A stretch of 64,000 bases of DNA from Ottowia testudinis. Lineage in GTDB: Bacteria; Pseudomonadota; Gammaproteobacteria; Burkholderiales; Burkholderiaceae_C. Within the stretch, counting starts at the first letter, position 1. Each line of letters starts with the position of its first letter. Under the pieces are notes generated by a model that did not search any database, was not told the DNA's origin, and saw only the letters and a list, made by a program, of their open reading frames with translations. A program made the position numbers and the translations under genes. Shown piece by piece: positions 60,798-64,000 of this stretch. The stretch lies in NCBI RefSeq assembly GCF_017498525.1, contig NZ_CP071796.1, positions 1,364,001 through 1,428,000 of the forward strand. Reading direction: 5' to 3'.

Positions 60798-62136
60798 GCA
60801 GATCCGCCACCAGAAACGCCAGTTCCAGGCTTTGCGAGCCGTTCAGGCGCGGGTCGCAGGCGGTGGTGTAGCGCTCTTGCAGTTGCGCGTCGCCCAGGTT
60901 CTGGCCGCCGCCGCGGCATTCGGTGACGTCCTGGCCCGTGAGCTCAACGTGCAGGCCGCCAGCCACGGTGCCTTCGGCCGCGTGCACGGCAAAGAATTCG
61001 CGCACCTCTTGCACCACGTTGGCGAAGTCGCGCGTCTTGTAGCCGTTGGCGCTGGTCACGGTGTTGCCGTGCATCGGGTCGCAGCTCCAGACCACGGGCC
61101 GGCCAGCGTCGCGCACGGCGCGCACCAGCGGCGGCAGCAGGGTGGGCAGCTTGCCCGCGCCCATGCGGGTGATGAGCACCACGCGGCCGGCCTCGCGCGC
61201 CGGGTCCAGCGCCTCCAGCAGCGCCAGCACGTCGGCCGGCGTGGCGGTGGGGCCGATCTTCACGCCCACCGGGTTGGCGATGCCGCGCAGGTAGTCGATG
61301 TGCGCGCCATCCAGCTGGCGCGTGCGCTCGCCCAGCCACAGCATGTGGGCCGAGGCGCCGAACCAGTCGCCGCCAGCGCCTTCGCCCGGGCGCGTCAGCG
61401 CTTCTTCATAGGGCAGCAGCAGCGCCTCGTGCGAGGTGTAGAAGGTGACTTCGCGCAGCTGCGGCGTGTTGTCCGACGTGAAGCCGCAGGCGGCCATGAA
61501 GGCCAGCGTCTCGCCGATGCGGCCGGCCAGTTCGGCATAGCGCTGGCCTTGCGGGCTGGCGCGCACGAAATCGGTGGTCCACGCGTGCAGCTGGTGCAGA
61601 TCGGCAAAGCCGCCTTGGGCCAGCGCGCGCAGCAGATTTAGCGTGGCGGCGCTGGCCGAATAGGCGCGCAGTAGCCGCTCGGGCTGCGGCGCGCGGTCTT
61701 GCGGCGTGAACGCGGCGCCGTTGACGATGTCGCCGCGATAGCTGGGCAGGGTGACGCCGGCTTGCGTCTCGGTATCGGCCGAACGCGGCTTGGCGTACTG
61801 GCCGGCGATGCGGCCCACCTTGACGACTGGGCGCGCGGCGGCGTAGGTCAGCACCACGGCCATTTGCAGCATGACGCGAAAGGTCTCGCGCGCCGATTCG
61901 CCATCCAGCGTGTCGAAGCTCTCGGCGCAGTCGCCGCCTTGCAGCAGAAAGGCGCGGCCGGCGGCGACCTCGGCCAACTGCTGGCGCAGCGCGCGCACTT
62001 CGCCGTCGAAGATGAGCGGGGGGAATTGCTTGAGCTGCGCGCACACCGCGTCCAGCCGCGCCGGATCGGGGTAGGCGGGCATCTGGCGCGCCGGTTTCTG
62101 GCGCCACAAGGTGGGATGCCACGGCGTAACATTCAT
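60775..62136 (-). CDS. Class II 3-deoxy-7-phosphoheptulonate (DAHP) synthase
   Basis: First enzyme of the shikimate pathway, 453 residues: condenses phosphoenolpyruvate and erythrose-4-phosphate. Family blocks: [101 protein letters not shown]. Metal and PEP ligands (Cys in GGDCAES, His in DPMHGNT, Glu in TECRGG) are present. It starts at ATG 62136 ([12 protein letters not shown]). No feedback domain is visible. Confidence 0.94.
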   Translation of the reverse strand: MNVTPWHPTLWRQKPARQMPAYPDPARLDAVCAQLKQFPPLIFDGEVRALRQQLAEVAAGRAFLLQGGDCAESFDTLDGESARETFRVMLQMAVVLTYAAARPVVKVGRIAGQYAKPRSADTETQAGVTLPSYRGDIVNGAAFTPQDRAPQPERLLRAYSASAATLNLLRALAQGGFADLHQLHAWTTDFVRASPQGQRYAELAGRIGETLAFMAACGFTSDNTPQLREVTFYTSHEALLLPYEEALTRPGEGAGGDWFGASAHMLWLGERTRQLDGAHIDYLRGIANPVGVKIGPTATPADVLALLEALDPAREAGRVVLITRMGAGKLPTLLPPLVRAVRDAGRPVVWSCDPMHGNTVTSANGYKTRDFANVVQEVREFFAVHAAEGTVAGGLHVELTGQDVTECRGGGQNLGDAQLQERYTTACDPRLNGSQSLELAFLVADLLKQRRGQ

Positions 62137-62699
62137 GGGTAGATTGACCGGAAGCCTGAATAATCTGCGTGACGAGTACGGAGAGCGCGAAGGAACCTCA
62201 AAAAATTTTTTTTTTGGCGCAGACATTGACCTTTTGTGCCAGGTTGTGGTGCATGCGGCGCAATCAGCAGAATCAATTCGGCTCAGGGTGCCACGAGGTT
62301 TATTTCATCAAGAAGCTCGCGGTTGCGCGTCCTCTCGGGCTTACGCTCGAATACCGCCGTGCTTAGTCTCATTTGATTCACAGCTTCAAAATTGCGCTTT
62401 CCGTGCCAGCGAAGATATTATGCAGAGACTCCTTGGTGCACGCTATGAAAATTCTGTCTTACAAACATTTCTATATCAACGGCAACTGCGCCATACGCTG
62501 TGGCGCGCAACGAAGAATGTAGCTGCTATGCCTGCCGACAGGCTTGCATCGGTCTTGTAAGCCATTGTGATGAAATTTAAAAATAATAAAATGCAACAAA
62601 GTTTATGTCGACGCCGCTGCCGGGTGCTCGCGCTAATACGCCATTAACGGTCGATCCCAAGGGGAAAAAGTCAGTTTTCTTAAAGCCAAATTTAGCAGT
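62137..62699. other. 563-bp AT-richer stretch without a gene
   Basis: Contains a long A/T run at about 62197-62215 and several short frames with no motifs. Base composition drops sharply here, marking the edge of probably acquired DNA. I see no tRNA gene at the junction. Confidence 0.45.
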
Positions 62700-63284
62700 T
62701 TAAACAAGCCAGCCTGGATATGATGGATCGACTAACTCAGCCTCAAGTGTATACCAATTAGGCGTGGAATCGGCGCTAATTTTTACGCGAACCCAATATT
62801 CGCGCCCAGCGACAATAGGCCAATTGGGCGGACGCGGGGTAATATAAGCTCCTGCTGTATTTGGCGTTGAAAGGCATAGCTGCGGGTTAGGTGAGGCATC
62901 AGGCCCCATTCCGATTCCACAAATGTTCACGCTGTTCCAAACATAGGCCGATCCTAAATGGTTATTATTTGGGTTGAACCAAAACTCTATACTCAATCCT
63001 AAATCACTTACAAATGCTCCGACACCATATTTGCAGATAGAATCATTATTCTGCGAATTAATCCAATTGCTATTCAATCCTTGCACGAAAGCAACAATCG
63101 CATGATCGGAGATCACTGCGGGGACATTCCAGATAAATCGTGATTGCAACTTCAAGGCACCAGAAGACGGAATCGGCCCGGTAAAGACGGAGGGTCTAAG
63201 CCAATCAAAGCCACCAGAGCCACCCACAGCATGAAGCACGCCTTGAACCTGGCTATCAGCTCGAGAGTGCATAGAGAATGCCAA
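62700..63284 (-). CDS. Hypothetical secreted-type protein of low GC content
   Basis: Unrecognised protein of about 194 residues, rich in Asn, Ser and Trp (SNWINSQNNDSICKYGVGAF, NPNNNHLGSAYVWNSVNICG), suggesting an extracellular beta fold. The only starts in frame are TTG 63284 or ATG 63272. The frame continues open upstream and encodes KKTYGLHTILCFLAFSMHSR, which looks like a signal peptide, but without a normal start codon. An AAGGAG lies just beyond. A mutated start or rare start codon is possible. Confidence 0.55.
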   Translation of the reverse strand: MAFSMHSRADSQVQGVLHAVGGSGGFDWLRPSVFTGPIPSSGALKLQSRFIWNVPAVISDHAIVAFVQGLNSNWINSQNNDSICKYGVGAFVSDLGLSIEFWFNPNNNHLGSAYVWNSVNICGIGMGPDASPNPQLCLSTPNTAGAYITPRPPNWPIVAGREYWVRVKISADSTPNWYTLEAELVDPSYPGWLV

Positions 63285-63369
63285 AAAACAAAGAATAGTA
63301 TGTAGCCCATAAGTTTTTTTATAATTTATCTCCTTCGCGTAAGATAAAAATTTTAAATCTGGGAGTCAT

Positions 63370-63870
63370 ATTCCCTGCCGCTTGCGGCGTAAGCTTTAAG
63401 GATGAGCGGGTACCTGCATAAGAGTCATAACGTTACCGTGCTGATGTACCACTTGGTGTTTCCAGCCAAGTACAGAAGAGCGGTGTTCGACGATGAAGTT
63501 GATGAAGTGCTCAAAGAGGTGTGCTTGGAGATAGAGCGTCGTTATGAACTGAAGCTTTTAGAGATTGGCACCGGCCGAGATCACGTGCATTTTTGGTGCA
63601 ATCGGTGCCGATGCACAGCGTGACGAAGGTTGCACATACGCTCAAGAGCATCACGGCACGAGAGGTGTTCAGGAGATGTCCGAAAGTCAAACGTCAACTA
63701 TTGGGCGGCAAGTTTTGGTCAAAAGGGTACTTTGCAGCGACGGTAGGCAAACACGGAGACCAAGAGATGATCGGACGCTACGTAAAGAATCAAGGTGGTT
63801 AATATAAAAAGCTGCACTCAGATCATCAACGGGGGTTATTATGATATCCCGCAGCTTGCTGTGGGGTGGT
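63370..63870 (+). mobile_element. IS200/IS605-like element (approximate ends)
   Basis: A left-end hairpin GCCGC-TT-GCGGC (63377-63388) and a right-end hairpin CCCGCAGC-TT-GCTGTGGG (63848-63865) flank a Y1 transposase gene. This is the hairpin-ended, inverted-repeat-free design of IS200. Exact cleavage sites cannot be set from one copy. From 63871 to 64000 I see no gene. Confidence 0.6.
63402..63802 (+). pseudogene. IS200-like transposase TnpA, frameshifted
   Basis: Y1/HUH transposase. Frame 1 gives SHNVTVLMYHLVFPAKYRRA and IGTGRDHVHF (the HxH site), then stops at 63623. The neighbouring frame continues VQSVPMHSVTKVAHTLKSIT, FWSKGYFAATVGKHG and the Tyr in IGRYVKNQGG. The two join if one T is added to the T-run near 63590. 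A one-base deletion has inactivated it, unless it is a sequencing error. Confidence 0.82.
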
Positions 63871-64000
63871 TCATTACCATTTTGTAGATATGGAAGTGGT
63901 GAAAACTTAAGCAGCATGAAATTCTAGTTGCTTAACTGCATTGGTGGAATCCTGAGTGAATCAATAATACCCCAGTTCCACCAGGCCCACGGATTTTTTG

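Noticed and set aside
62111-62560. Plus-strand frame of 149 codons
   Set aside because: Starts inside the DAHP synthase gene on the other strand and crosses the composition break; no motif.

Overview
The window is high-GC betaproteobacterial DNA. Its gene content (Bug/TctC and TAXI binding proteins, a Comamonas-type porin, RhlE, EttA, class II DAHP synthase) and a short hairpin repeat scattered between and inside genes suggest the Comamonadaceae (order Burkholderiales). The genus is inference.

The central observation is a Tn7-like transposon of about 33.4 kb (15820-49215). It sits inside a chromosomal gene for an SbmA/BacA-like (YddA-type) ABC transporter. The transporter's C-terminal part is at 14121-15819 and its N-terminal part at 49216-49449, both on the minus strand. 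Removing the transposon and one copy of the 4-bp duplication TTGC restores one open frame of about 642 codons. Both transposon tips begin TGAC and carry 17-bp repeats matching ACAAATAAAGTCCGTCG (three left, two exact at right), as expected of TnsB-binding sites.

Inside the transposon, left to right: tnsC, tnsB and tnsA form an overlapping minus-strand operon pointing toward the left tip. A regulatory block follows, with a small HTH protein, an XRE regulator and a membrane protein. Next come two TniQ/TnsD-family targeting proteins, the first cut near its C-terminus by an IS3-family element with a 3-bp duplication. The cargo then has an antitoxin-like cluster with two ParS/MbcA-type domains but no visible toxin. 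Two probable defence modules follow: (a) a MerR-like regulator, an N6-adenine DNA methylase and a PIN nuclease in one overlapping operon; (b) a 949-residue protein with a PD-(D/E)XK-like nuclease domain, a STAND-type NTPase, a helical repeat region and a SEC-C zinc tail. After two broken tyrosine recombinases comes a copper-resistance cluster: copRS divergent from copA, copB, a cupredoxin, a DUF411 protein, a cytochrome c and a Cu(I) P1B-ATPase.

Left flank (1-14120): a polyamine-type ABC importer with a divergent LysR regulator, an ECF sigma factor with a membrane ankyrin partner, a cupin, rhlE, ettA, an Ala-rich lipoprotein and a peroxiredoxin. Right flank (49450-62136): an asparaginase, a RAYT transposase between two inverted REP-like 25-mers, a TAXI protein, a P1 peptidase, and an IclR-porin/catabolic cluster around a carotenoid-oxygenase-type dioxygenase. 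A minus-strand class II DAHP synthase ends this part. From about 62200 the sequence is visibly AT-richer, with a small secreted-type ORF and a frameshifted IS200-like transposase, so it is probably acquired DNA.
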